From an uncultured Mucispirillum sp. (GTDB taxonomy: Bacteria > Chrysiogenota > Deferribacteres > Deferribacterales > Mucispirillaceae), in contig CAMWVK010000015.1 of the NCBI GenBank assembly GCA_947177675.1, forward strand, positions 1 to 12,962: a DNA stretch of 12,962 nt. The letters run 5' to 3'. The translations under genes were made by a program, and so were the position numbers. The notes under the pieces were generated by a model, which worked only from the letters and a program-made list of their open reading frames with translations, was not told the DNA's origin and did not search any database. Shown piece by piece: positions 1-7,415 of this stretch (its first letter is position 1; every line of letters starts with the position of its first letter).

Positions 1-1
1 T

Positions 2-73
2 AAATTTAATGGTCTTACTGGTGAAAAGTTTATCCTGCATTTAAAAGAAAGTGAGATTAGATTTAATATATAG
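2..73 (+). pseudogene. C-terminal remnant of an IS1595-type transposase
   Basis: The first 73 bases read as an open frame ending in TAG. They encode a 23-residue tail beginning KFNGLTGEKF and ending LKESEIRFNI. Transposases of the IS1595 family (DDE type) end in a very similar way: an F-N-G turn, then a Leu-His-Leu-Lys-Glu segment, then E-x-R-F-N. The start lies outside the window, so an intact gene cut by the window edge cannot be excluded. The usual tail after RFN is missing and the neighbouring element is decayed, so a remnant is more likely. The identification rests on a short motif only. Confidence 0.45.
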
Positions 74-137
74 AAAAGATAGCGTTCTATTGCTTTTATT
101 AAACTCTTTATAGAGTTGAGCGAAGCGAAACAAAAAA

Positions 138-156
138 CTACTGGCTATGCCAGTAG
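138..156. repeat. Left-end hairpin of the IS200-like element
   Basis: This is a perfect inverted repeat with an 8-bp stem (CTACTGGC with GCCAGTAG) and a three-base loop. It lies about 100 bases upstream of the transposase start. Position and form match the subterminal left-end hairpin that TnpA of IS200/IS605 elements recognises. That role is inferred from the family. Confidence 0.55.
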
Positions 157-175
157 ATGAGAAAATCTTATAGAA

Positions 176-241
176 AAAATCTCCTTATGTAGTAAGATGA
201 ATTGTTCAAGTCACATCAAACTATAATAACAAGGAGATTTT
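176..241 (+). promoter_or_regulatory. Inverted repeat sequestering the tnpA ribosome binding site
   Basis: AAAATCTCCTT at 176-186 pairs perfectly over 11 bp with AAGGAGATTTT at 231-241. The right arm contains the AAGGAG Shine-Dalgarno sequence (231-236) and abuts the start codon at 242. In the transcript the ribosome binding site would therefore be buried in a stem. IS200 elements are known to keep transposase translation very low with a 5' leader structure of this kind, which supports the family assignment. Confidence 0.6.
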
Positions 242-686
242 ATGTCACACAGTTTATCACATAGTAAATGATTATGCAAGTATCACATACTCTTTACATC
301 TAATTACAGAAGAAAAATACTTTATAATAAATATAGAGAAAACATAAGAGATATTATAAAAAGTTTATGTTCCTATAAAGGTATAGAGATATTAAAAGGT
401 CATTTAATGCCCTACCATGTCTATTTATTGTTATCAATTCCACCAAAGTATATTGTATCAAGTATAATGGGCTATTTAAAAGGCAAAAGTTCTTTAATGA
501 TATTTGAGAGACATGCCAATTTAAAATATCAATTTGGTAACCGTTATTTTTGGTCAATAGGTTAGTAATGTAAGCACAGTTGGCTTAAAAGCAGCTATAA
601 GCAAATATATTCAAGACCAAGAAAAGGAAGATATATTACAAGATAAATTAAGTGTAAAAGAATATTATGACCTTTTTAAAGTGTAG
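242..686 (+). pseudogene. tnpA: IS200-like transposase tnpA, inactivated
   Basis: The frame begins MSHSLSHSK after a strong AAGGAG site and is recognisable throughout as an IS200 TnpA (Y1 HUH transposase, normally about 150 residues). Three lesions are visible. Codon 10 is TGA where the family has Trp. The catalytic HUH region reads HLMPYHVYLL instead of the usual M-P-D-H-x-H, so the second His of the motif is Tyr. After the FWSIG segment near base 563 one extra base shifts the frame. Beyond that shift the protein continues as VSTVGLKAAISKYIQDQ and then LSVKEYYDLFKV with a stop at 684-686. The helix carrying the probable catalytic Tyr (KYIQDQ) survives in the shifted frame. The gene is certainly non-functional. 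Confidence 0.85.
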
Positions 687-696
687 CTGGTAAAAA

Positions 697-713
697 TATC
701 ACTGTTAGTGATA
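697..713. repeat. Right-end hairpin candidate of the IS200-like element
   Basis: TATCACT and AGTGATA form a perfect 7-bp stem around GTT, eleven bases after the pseudogene stop. IS200/IS605 elements carry a hairpin close to their right end, and this is the best candidate. A second perfect 7-bp stem, TGACTTG with CAAGTCA around AA, lies at 734-749 and could belong to the element or to flanking sequence. Confidence 0.4.
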
Positions 714-784
714 AAATAGTAATAACTGCAATATGACTTGAACAAGTCAACACCAATAGAAGCTGTATAAAATGGTTTATACAA

Positions 785-801
785 AAAAAGACTATCTTTT
801 T
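785..801 (-). terminator. Weak terminator-like hairpin ending the minus-strand operon
   Basis: Read on the minus strand, AAAAAGA and TCTTTTT form a 7-bp stem whose loop is the TAG stop codon of the membrane-protein gene. The run continues to seven T residues. The stem is almost entirely A-T, so termination would be inefficient. A second perfect 8-bp hairpin (764-783, TGTATAAA with TTTATACA) follows at once and may help. Confidence 0.3.
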
Positions 802-1229
802 ATATAATAAATTTCTTGATTATCTTTTGTAAGGCTTAATTTTTCAGGCAGATTATAAAGAATGTATGATGATGAGTTATCATGCCACTGTGTATTATTA
901 TCTTTTACTTGAAGAAATGCATATATTCTGTCTGGAAGAAACATATCTGCTGATTTATTATCATCAGAAAATACAATAAAAGCATTTAAATCATTTGGAT
1001 TATTTGAACCAGTTTTATTAAACTGCAGTGCTTCCTCATACACTTTTATACATTTATTTTTTGCATAACTGAAAGTATATCCTGCACTGTTATTACAGCC
1101 ATGTTCGTCTACTTTGCTAAAAACTGATGATTTAGTGAAAAATATAACAGCAGCAAGTGAAAGAGCAATAAGGATAAGAAACCCGAGCATAACACCATTA
1201 AATGTGCTGTATGCCCTTTTTCCATCCAT
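792..1229 (-). CDS. Small single-pass membrane protein of unknown function
   Basis: The 145-residue protein has a short basic N-terminus, one hydrophobic segment at about residues 13-33, and a soluble remainder that would lie outside the inner membrane. The segment could be an anchor or an uncleaved signal; no lipobox cysteine is seen. Two cysteines (C45 and C60) flank the stretch SAGYTFSYAKNKC and could form a disulfide. This Cys-SAGY-aromatic-Cys pattern resembles small periplasmic proteins and lipoproteins I have seen annotated as hypothetical, but I cannot name a family. The start codon shares one base with the stop of the upstream gene (TAATG) and has no good Shine-Dalgarno sequence, so translation is probably coupled. 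It is the last gene of the iorA-like/iorB-like operon, which is the only hint about its role. Confidence 0.7.
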   Translation of the reverse strand: MDGKRAYSTFNGVMLGFLILIALSLAAVIFFTKSSVFSKVDEHGCNNSAGYTFSYAKNKCIKVYEEALQFNKTGSNNPNDLNAFIVFSDDNKSADMFLPDRIYAFLQVKDNNTQWHDNSSSYILYNLPEKLSLTKDNQEIYYIKR

Positions 1230-1702
1230 TATTCTGCATCCGTCATAAGCTCATTTACAGCTATCTGCACAGCAAATGGAAGTCTGCTTAAATATGAGTT
1301 AAATGCTTCTAACTCTTTTTTCATATTTTTTTCAAGTAAATATCCTGTTACATAAGCAGGGGATAAGTCACTGACTATTTTAAATACTGCACCCATAGAT
1401 TTCCAGTAATGCACAGCATCTGGAAGTGGGTCTGTTTCAAGAGTGCTTGGTGCAATAGTTATAGCTTTATCACAATTTGCATTAATAAGCAGGTTATCAA
1501 AATCTATAATAATATCGCTGTATATTTCTTTTGAGCTGCCTTTAAGCAGAATATGATTTTTATAAGGTGAAAAAGGTGTAGTTTTTTCAAAGCCTTTTAT
1601 TGATACAATGTAATCAGATTGTTCTGCACTATATATAAGCAGTTTTATACAGTCATCATAAGTGGAAAATCTATATCCGTTTAAAAATATGCGGTAATTC
1701 AT
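1229..1702 (-). CDS. Degenerate IorB-like (2-oxoacid oxidoreductase gamma-domain) protein
   Basis: This 157-residue protein is placed as an IorB-like subunit mainly by its position directly after an IorA-like gene. Length and overall layout are weak further support: an N-terminal strand and turn (YRIFLNG), a DIIIDFDNLL segment where IorB and KorC have their 'D-v-i-l-A-F' strand, and a C-terminal helical part. Canonical indolepyruvate oxidoreductase beta subunits are about 190-200 residues and begin with a glycine-rich G-x-G-G-Q-G loop, which is absent here. I chose the ATG at 1702 rather than the one at 1723. It overlaps the upstream stop by four bases (ATGA) and has AGGGAG at a suitable distance, the typical form of coupled translation. 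The family call is uncertain. The protein is soluble, with no signal peptide. Confidence 0.55.
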   Translation of the reverse strand: MNYRIFLNGYRFSTYDDCIKLLIYSAEQSDYIVSIKGFEKTTPFSPYKNHILLKGSSKEIYSDIIIDFDNLLINANCDKAITIAPSTLETDPLPDAVHYWKSMGAVFKIVSDLSPAYVTGYLLEKNMKKELEAFNSYLSRLPFAVQIAVNELMTDAE

Positions 1703-3009
1703 AAAACTGCTCCCTGACTGCATAATACTTTACATGCTAAACATCCATTACACATTGTATTATCTATTAATATACCATCACTTAATTTATATACAGCAGG
1801 GCATAAAGTTTTTTCAAATACACTGCATGGATTATTATTTTTCATACATGAACATTTATGAAGTTTTACTTTAACTTTTGAATATTTTTTAATATTATTA
1901 CAACTGTATGGATACAAAGTATTTTTTGTTTGAGTCAGCTTTTTAGGGTGCCTGATTGTAGAAAAACCATTAATTTTTGGAATACCGCTGTCATTTAAAA
2001 GAATAACTCGTCCCCTTTTGCTGATAAAGTTATGATAGTGTGATTTATATGAAGATACTTGACCAATAAAAAGAGTAGATGAGCGGACTTCACTTGAGAT
2101 AATTCCCATATAGCCATCAATTGTAAGGTAATTAAGCTCTGGGTAAGCTTCTAAAACACCTTTACACACAATATCTGTAAATATAATAGTGTCTTTTTCT
2201 ACTCCACGAGCAAAAATATTAACAAAAGGACAGCCCGGACACAAAAGATTACTAATCTGCGGATAAATTTTATCTTCCTGCTCTTTAAAGTTAAACTCTA
2301 TATTATAGTTATTAAAGAAAAAATTTTCTAATAAATCTTTTTCACTTTTATATACAGAAACATTACTGTTGAGCATTTTAAAAATATCATGCTTAATTTC
2401 TGGAATAAAATATTCTGGAAAATAGCCATTATGCTGCAAAGAAATATGTGTAATATTATCAGTTAAGTTTGCAGAAAAAGCCTGCATAAGACTATTATTA
2501 ACTGCATTATAAGTTTCTTTTAATTCTTCTTTAGAAATAGACTGTTTAAATGTTGAAGCACTGATATAAGATGAAATTCTGCCTAAATCATTATTAGCAC
2601 GCTCAAAATAAGTATAATTATTTGAAGCATTATGAGTAATAACAACTGTTACAGGCACTTTATGTTCAGCAGAAAGTTTTAATGCAAGAGTAAGCCTTGT
2701 AGAAATATCTTCTGCATTTTTAATAATAATTACAGGTGTGGTTATATATTTTGGCAGTGATTGAGTAATAAAAAGACATTCTGCACGCACATATCTTGTA
2801 ACTTCAAAAAAAGGAAGTTCTGTAAAAAAACCTAGAGCTTTACTGCCTATTGTAGCAGAAGAATACAGGAAGTCTATTGCATCATTGCCATCAACATAGT
2901 TTTTAGATGTTTCAATGTCAAACTTGTTACAACTATCGCTGTATATTGCTGCAAAATTGTAGCGTTCTAAAATGTTTTGAATTATTTCTTTACTATTTCT
3001 AATATCCAT
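1699..3009 (-). CDS. Divergent, shortened IorA-like ferredoxin oxidoreductase subunit
   Basis: IorA (indolepyruvate:ferredoxin oxidoreductase alpha) oxidatively decarboxylates arylpyruvates using thiamine diphosphate and iron-sulfur clusters, and is normally about 600 residues. This 436-residue protein keeps the order of parts. Residues 40-65 resemble the N-E-x-x-A..G-A-S-x-A-G segment, 110-128 the L-S-x-x-x-x-x-P-V strand, 256-261 is the hallmark LCPGCP, 278-282 (TDIVC) matches G-D-I-G-C, and 339-355 matches the D-N-S...G-F-Q-x-H-P block. The C-terminal ferredoxin domain has C386, C388, C395 and C403-P, then a clear C420-x2-C423-x2-C426-x3-C430 cluster. The N-terminal Y-P-G-T-P motif and the G-D-S-T-F-F-H cofactor motif are not recognisable (GQVSSYKSHYHNF in the second case). 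It may therefore no longer catalyse the usual reaction. First gene of its operon; no obvious Shine-Dalgarno sequence. Confidence 0.65.
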   Translation of the reverse strand: MDIRNSKEIIQNILERYNFAAIYSDSCNKFDIETSKNYVDGNDAIDFLYSSATIGSKALGFFTELPFFEVTRYVRAECLFITQSLPKYITTPVIIIKNAEDISTRLTLALKLSAEHKVPVTVVITHNASNNYTYFERANNDLGRISSYISASTFKQSISKEELKETYNAVNNSLMQAFSANLTDNITHISLQHNGYFPEYFIPEIKHDIFKMLNSNVSVYKSEKDLLENFFFNNYNIEFNFKEQEDKIYPQISNLLCPGCPFVNIFARGVEKDTIIFTDIVCKGVLEAYPELNYLTIDGYMGIISSEVRSSTLFIGQVSSYKSHYHNFISKRGRVILLNDSGIPKINGFSTIRHPKKLTQTKNTLYPYSCNNIKKYSKVKVKLHKCSCMKNNNPCSVFEKTLCPAVYKLSDGILIDNTMCNGCLACKVLCSQGAVL

Positions 3010-3018
3010 ACAGAGATA

Positions 3019-3047
3019 TTTATAATATGATATAAAATAATTTTCAA
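3019..3047 (-). promoter_or_regulatory. Promoter candidate for the iorA-like operon
   Basis: On the minus strand TTGAAA (3042-3047) and TATAAA (3019-3024) are separated by exactly 17 bases. The -10 element ends only nine bases before the start codon, so a transcript from here would be leaderless or nearly so. That fits the missing Shine-Dalgarno sequence. Such elements arise easily in AT-rich DNA. Confidence 0.4.
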
Positions 3048-3150
3048 TCTATTTTTTGCATAATTTTAAAAAAATTTAAAAAATATATATAATGCTTATA
3101 TTTTCTGTTGCAAAGATTATTAAAAAAAAACTTTATAATATGATATTTCA

Positions 3151-3179
3151 TTGATTTATTTAAAAATATGGTTTATAAA
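3151..3179 (+). promoter_or_regulatory. Promoter candidate for the argD-argF-argG-glyQ operon
   Basis: TTGATT (3151-3156) and TATAAA (3174-3179) are spaced by 17 bases. This would give a leader of about 30 bases containing the GGAG ribosome binding site at 3207-3210, seven bases before the argD ATG. No leader peptide, attenuator hairpin or convincing arginine-repressor box is seen. Confidence 0.5.
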
Positions 3180-3217
3180 GATAATCTTAAAATGAATTAT
3201 GAAACTGGAGATATAAT

Positions 3218-4378
3218 ATGTCATCTCTTATGAGTAATTACGGCAGATTTAAAATATCATTCGCCTATGGAGCTGGTGCAAAACTTTATACATCAGATAA
3301 TGAAGAATATCTTGATTTTGCTTCAGGGATTTCTGTTACTAATTTAGGCCATAATTTTAAGCCGTTAGTAGATGCAGTATCTATGCAGGCAGCAAAAGTT
3401 ATGCACACATCAAATCTTTATGAAATACCTATGCAGGAAGAATTAGCAGATTTGATTTCTAAAAACAGCTTTAATGGTAAAGTGTTTTTTTGTAATTCTG
3501 GTGCAGAAGCAAATGAGGCAGCAATAAAACTTGCACGCCTTTATGGAAATACTATCCATCATGGTAAAAAATATAAAATTATATCAATGTATAACTCTTT
3601 TCATGGCAGAACTTATGCAACAATGGGTGCTACAGCTCAGGAAAAAATACAAAATGGCTTTACACCTATGCCAGCGTATAACCAGTATATTCCATTTAAT
3701 GATATAGAGGCACTTAAAAGTGCAGTATCTTTAAATGACACTGCTGCAATAATGCTTGAACTTTTCCAAGGTGAAAGCGGTGTTATACCTGTGGATATTG
3801 AGTTTTTAAAGGAAGTTCGCAGAATATGTGATGAAAAAGACATATTAATGATAATTGATGAAGTGCAGACAGGTTACGGCAGAACTGGTGAATTATTTGC
3901 ATATCAGCTTTTTGGAGTGGCACCTGACATTATGACACTTTCAAAATCTATTGCTGGCGGTATTCCTATGGGAGCTGTTGTGGCAGTAGAAAAAACTGCA
4001 TCTCTTTTTACTCCGGGCACTCATGGTTCAACTTTTGGTGGTAACCCACTTGCATGTGCTGCTGCTCTTGTAGTTATTAAAGAAATGACAAAAGATGGCT
4101 TTTTACAGTCTGTAAAAAATAAAGGTGCATTATTAAAAGATTATTTAAATAAAAATCTTCCAAATAATATATTAGTTAAAGGGGAAGGTCTTTTAATAGG
4201 TGTAAAAACACCATATCAGCCAAAAGATGTGGCAGAAGCATGTATAAAAAACCATCTTTTGATTGTTACAGCAGGAAATAACTCTGTGCGTCTTTATCCG
4301 CCTTTAAATATAAGTGATGAAGATTTATTAAAAGGTGCAGAAATATTTGTATCTACTATTAATGAATTAGGTAAATAA
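3218..4378 (+). CDS. argD: Acetylornithine aminotransferase
   Basis: ArgD is a cytosolic, PLP-dependent class III aminotransferase that converts N-acetylglutamate semialdehyde and glutamate to N-acetylornithine and 2-oxoglutarate. In many bacteria it also serves as succinyldiaminopimelate aminotransferase. At 386 residues it has the normal length. Visible signatures are the phosphate-binding turn NSGAEANEAA (93-102), SFHGRT (127-132), the IIDEVQTGYGRTG block (212-224) with the pyridine-nitrogen Asp at D214, the Schiff-base lysine K243 in LSKSIAGGIPMGAV, and the FGGNPLAC segment. It begins the arginine operon, and its stop is two bases before argF. Related class III enzymes (ornithine or GABA aminotransferase) are possible by fold, but the arg context settles the assignment. 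Confidence 0.95.
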   Translation: MSSLMSNYGRFKISFAYGAGAKLYTSDNEEYLDFASGISVTNLGHNFKPLVDAVSMQAAKVMHTSNLYEIPMQEELADLISKNSFNGKVFFCNSGAEANEAAIKLARLYGNTIHHGKKYKIISMYNSFHGRTYATMGATAQEKIQNGFTPMPAYNQYIPFNDIEALKSAVSLNDTAAIMLELFQGESGVIPVDIEFLKEVRRICDEKDILMIIDEVQTGYGRTGELFAYQLFGVAPDIMTLSKSIAGGIPMGAVVAVEKTASLFTPGTHGSTFGGNPLACAAALVVIKEMTKDGFLQSVKNKGALLKDYLNKNLPNNILVKGEGLLIGVKTPYQPKDVAEACIKNHLLIVTAGNNSVRLYPPLNISDEDLLKGAEIFVSTINELGK

Positions 4379-4380
4379 TT

Positions 4381-5313
4381 ATGATAGAACCACGCCATTT
4401 TTTAACATTATTAGATAGAAGCCCTGATGAACTTCAGGCTTTAATTGATACTGCCATAAGGCTTAAAGATGAACGAAAAAAAGGTATAAAACACAGGGAG
4501 CTTGAAGGTAAAACTCTTGCTATGATATTTGAAAAATCATCTACAAGAACACGCATAAGTTTTGAAACAGCTATGAATGAGCTGGGCGGATACCCTATGT
4601 TTTTAAGCAGCAGAGATATACAGCTTGGCAGAGGGGAAACTATTAAAGATACTGCTAGAGTAATGAGCAGATATGTTCATGGCATTATGATTAGAACTTT
4701 TGGTCATAAAAGAGTGGAAGAATTAGCAGAATATTCTTCTGTGCCAGTAATTAATGCTTTAACAGACAGTTTTCACCCGTGTCAGATAATGGCTGATATG
4801 ATGACTATGCAGGAAAAATTTGGTAAAATAAAAGGCTTAAAAGTTGCATATATTGGCGATGGAAATAATATGGCTCATTCATGGATAAATGGTGCATGCC
4901 AGATGGGTTTTCATATTGCAATAGCATCTCCAAAAGGTTATCAAGTTCACTATGATATAGTAGAAAATGCAAAAAAATATGCAGCTGTAAATGGCGGCAC
5001 AATCACATTAACTCATAATCCAAAAGTTGCAGCAGAAAATGCGAATGTTATATATACTGATGTTTGGGCAAGCATGGGACAGGAAGAAGAAAGTGCAAAA
5101 CGCTTAAAAGATTTTAGTGGTTATCAGGTAGATGCAGCTATTATGGCATTAGCTGATAAAGATGCAGTATTTATGCACTGCCTGCCTGCTCACCGTGGGG
5201 AAGAAGTAAGTGAAGAAGTGCTTGAAAGCAAAGCCTCAGTTATTTTTGATGAGGCAGAAAATAGACTGCATGTTCAAAAAGCTGTATTAATAGACTGTAT
5301 TGGAGGAATGTAA
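4381..5313 (+). CDS. argF: Ornithine carbamoyltransferase
   Basis: ArgF joins carbamoyl phosphate and ornithine to give citrulline. The 310-residue protein is full length for the family, which acts as a cytosolic trimer. The carbamoyl-phosphate loop STRTR lies at 54-58 and the HPCQ motif at 132-135. The ornithine-binding features are DVWASMG (228-233 region) and HCLPAHRGEEV (266-276). The SMG loop and HCLP cysteine separate it from aspartate carbamoyltransferase. It begins two bases after the argD stop with only a weak AGG upstream (4369-4371), so expression probably relies on coupling to argD. The ribosome binding site of argG (TGGAGG) lies inside its last codons. Confidence 0.96.
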   Translation: MIEPRHFLTLLDRSPDELQALIDTAIRLKDERKKGIKHRELEGKTLAMIFEKSSTRTRISFETAMNELGGYPMFLSSRDIQLGRGETIKDTARVMSRYVHGIMIRTFGHKRVEELAEYSSVPVINALTDSFHPCQIMADMMTMQEKFGKIKGLKVAYIGDGNNMAHSWINGACQMGFHIAIASPKGYQVHYDIVENAKKYAAVNGGTITLTHNPKVAAENANVIYTDVWASMGQEEESAKRLKDFSGYQVDAAIMALADKDAVFMHCLPAHRGEEVSEEVLESKASVIFDEAENRLHVQKAVLIDCIGGM

Positions 5314-5314
5314 A

Positions 5315-6523
5315 ATGGCAAAAGAAAAAGTATTACTTGCATATTCAGGTGGTTTAGATACATCTGTAATTTTAAAATGGCTTACATTAAAAGGCTATGA
5401 AGTTGTAGCTTATGTGGCAAATGTAGGACAAAATTCTGACTGGGATAATATTAAAGAAAAAGCAGACAAATCAGGTGCCTGTGAAGTAATTATTGATGAT
5501 TTAAGAGAAGAATTCGTTAGAGATTTTGTTTTCCCTGCTGTTTCATTTAATGCTTTATATGAGGGCAGATACTATTTAGGCACATCTCTTGCACGCCCTG
5601 TTATTGCAAAAGGTATGGTGGAGGCTGCAAGAAAAACTGGCTGTTCTTACTTTGCACATGGTGCAACAGGTAAAGGAAACGATCAGGTTCGTTTTGAATT
5701 AACTGCAGCTGCTCTTGCTCCAGATTTAAAAGTTATTGCTCCTTGGAGAGATGAAGAATTTTTTACAGTAATTAAAGGCAGAAAAGAAGCTATAGAATTT
5801 GCTGCAAAATATGATATTCCTGTAAAAGCAACTGTTTCTAAACCTTGGTCCAGCGATGATAATGCGTTACATATTTCATTTGAAGCTGGTATATTAGAAG
5901 ACCCAGCAGTATGCCCTCCAGATGATATGTTTGAATACAGCAAAAGCCCAAAAGCTGCTCCAGATAAAGCAGAAGTTATTGAACTTGAATTTGATAAAGG
6001 TGTTGCAGTTAAATTAAACGGCGAAACATTAAGCCCATATAATATGCTTATGGCTTTAAATAAAATAGGCGGTGAAAATGGTATTGGCAGGGTAGATATG
6101 GTAGAAAGCCGTTATGTTGGTATGAAGTCAAGAGGTGTATATGAAACTCCCGGTGCAGCTATTATTATGGCAGCTCACAGAGATTTAGAAGGCTTAACTC
6201 TTGACGGCAGTGTATTAAATTTAAAAGAATCGTTAATGCCAAGATTTGCAGCACTTGTATATAATGGCTACTGGTTTTCTCATGAAATGGACTGCATGCG
6301 TGCTTTGCTTGATAAATCTCAAGAATATGTTACTGGTAAAGTAAAACTTGAATTATATAAGGGTAATGTAACATGTATCGGCAGAAGTTCTGATTATTCT
6401 CTTTATAATATGGCTGTTGCCTCTATGGAAGATGATGGCGGTGCATATAATCAAAGTGATGCAACAGGCTTTATCAGACTGCACTCTCTGCCATTAAAAA
6501 TGCATGCTGCTCGCAAAAAATAA
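5315..6523 (+). CDS. argG: Argininosuccinate synthase
   Basis: ArgG ligates citrulline and aspartate with ATP to give argininosuccinate. It is a homotetrameric cytosolic enzyme. The protein is 402 residues from the ATG at 5315, the typical bacterial length. This start is preferred over an in-frame TTG at 5300 because GGAGG (5302-5306) sits eight bases upstream of the ATG. The N-terminal PP-loop SGGLDTS is at 11-17, the GTSLARP segment at 89-95, and the citrulline/aspartate-binding GATGKGNDQVRFE at 116-128. One base separates it from the argF stop. ArgH, the next enzyme, is not in the window. Confidence 0.96.
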   Translation: MAKEKVLLAYSGGLDTSVILKWLTLKGYEVVAYVANVGQNSDWDNIKEKADKSGACEVIIDDLREEFVRDFVFPAVSFNALYEGRYYLGTSLARPVIAKGMVEAARKTGCSYFAHGATGKGNDQVRFELTAAALAPDLKVIAPWRDEEFFTVIKGRKEAIEFAAKYDIPVKATVSKPWSSDDNALHISFEAGILEDPAVCPPDDMFEYSKSPKAAPDKAEVIELEFDKGVAVKLNGETLSPYNMLMALNKIGGENGIGRVDMVESRYVGMKSRGVYETPGAAIIMAAHRDLEGLTLDGSVLNLKESLMPRFAALVYNGYWFSHEMDCMRALLDKSQEYVTGKVKLELYKGNVTCIGRSSDYSLYNMAVASMEDDGGAYNQSDATGFIRLHSLPLKMHAARKK

Positions 6524-6532
6524 GGAGAATAT

Positions 6533-7402
6533 ATGTATTTTCAAGATGTGATAATGAATCTGCATCGTTACTGGGCAGACCAGGGGTGTATAGTTTACCA
6601 GCCTTATGATAATGAAGTAGGTGCGGGAACTTTTAACCCTGCTACATTTTTAATGTGTTTAGGTCCAGAGCCTTGGAAAGCATGCTATGTAGAGCCAAGC
6701 AGACGCCCAACAGATGGCAGATATGGTGAAAATCCAAACAGATTACAGCACTATTACCAGTTTCAAGTGCTTTTGAAACCATCCCCTGATAATATTCAAG
6801 AGCTTTATTTAAAAAGCCTTGAAGCTCTTGGCATTAATATATTAGACCATGATATAAGGTTTGTAGAAGATGATTGGGAATCTCCAACATTAGGTGCATG
6901 GGGTTTAGGCTGGGAAGTATGGCTTGATGGTATGGAAATAACTCAGTTTACATATTTTCAGCAGGCAGGTGGTATTGATTTAAAACCTGTTTCTGGTGAA
7001 ATTACATACGGATTAGAGCGGATTACAATGTATTTACAGCAGGTAGAGTCTGTATTTGACATTAAATGGAATGATAAACTGACTTATGGTGATGTTTACC
7101 ACCAAAACGAAGTGCAGTTTTCTAAATTTAATTTTGAAGCAGCAGATGTGCCTGCACTATTTAATCTTTTTGAAACTTATGAAAAAGAATGTGTTAGAAT
7201 TGCAGAAATGGGACTTCCACTGCCAGCTTATGACTACTGCTTAAAATGCAGCCATACTTTCAACCTGCTTGATGCAAGAAGTGCCATATCTGTTACAGAA
7301 AGAACAAGTTATATCGCCCGTGTTAGAGCATTAGCTAAAATATGTGCTGAAAAATTTCTTGAAACAAGAAAATCTTTGGGCTATCCATTATTAAATAAGT
7401 AA
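6533..7402 (+). CDS. glyQ: Glycyl-tRNA synthetase, alpha subunit
   Basis: GlyQ is the catalytic class II chain of the alpha2-beta2 bacterial glycyl-tRNA synthetase and needs the beta chain GlyS for tRNA charging. The 289 residues match the usual length of about 290-300. Signatures are [18 protein letters not shown] near the N-terminus, [20 protein letters not shown], the motif-like [15 protein letters not shown], and [20 protein letters not shown] overlaps the argG stop codon, and the gap to argG is nine bases, so it is the last gene of the arg operon. glyS usually follows glyQ directly. Here a hairpin and a convergent gene follow instead, so glyS must be elsewhere. Confidence 0.95.
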   Translation: MYFQDVIMNLHRYWADQGCIVYQPYDNEVGAGTFNPATFLMCLGPEPWKACYVEPSRRPTDGRYGENPNRLQHYYQFQVLLKPSPDNIQELYLKSLEALGINILDHDIRFVEDDWESPTLGAWGLGWEVWLDGMEITQFTYFQQAGGIDLKPVSGEITYGLERITMYLQQVESVFDIKWNDKLTYGDVYHQNEVQFSKFNFEAADVPALFNLFETYEKECVRIAEMGLPLPAYDYCLKCSHTFNLLDARSAISVTERTSYIARVRALAKICAEKFLETRKSLGYPLLNK

Positions 7403-7415
7403 TCTATTTTATATA

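Larger units (their letters stand above)
131..720 (+). mobile_element. Decayed IS200-like insertion sequence (IS200/IS605 family)
   Basis: This is a single-gene element with the layout of IS200: a hairpin near the left end (138-156), a long inverted repeat covering the transposase ribosome binding site (176-241), the tnpA-like reading frame (242-686) and a hairpin just past the gene (697-713). IS200/IS605 elements have no terminal inverted repeats and move as single strands, using subterminal hairpins recognised by the HUH transposase. The exact tips were not resolved, so both ends are approximate. The transposase is broken, so the copy cannot move by itself. It could still be mobilised in trans if an intact relative exists and the tips are functional. 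Confidence 0.6.

Noticed and set aside
269..271. In-frame TGA at codon 10 of the IS200-like transposase as a sign of TGA-to-tryptophan recoding
   Set aside because: Other genes in the window use TGG for Trp and TGA as a genuine stop (iorA-like gene at 1699-1701, right-edge gene at 12729-12731). The transposase also carries a frameshift and a damaged active site, so the codon is a nonsense mutation.
1703..1723. Earlier ATG for the iorB-like gene
   Set aside because: The ATG at 1702 overlaps the upstream stop by four bases and has AGGGAG before it. The earlier ATG lies inside the upstream gene with no clear ribosome binding site.
3186..3206. Arginine-repressor box upstream of argD
   Set aside because: Only one half-like TGAAT occurs (3192-3196), with no matching second half. 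AT-rich DNA gives such matches by chance.
5300..5314. Upstream TTG start for argG adding five residues
   Set aside because: The ATG at 5315 has GGAGG at the right distance and gives the standard N-terminus. The TTG has no ribosome binding site of its own.
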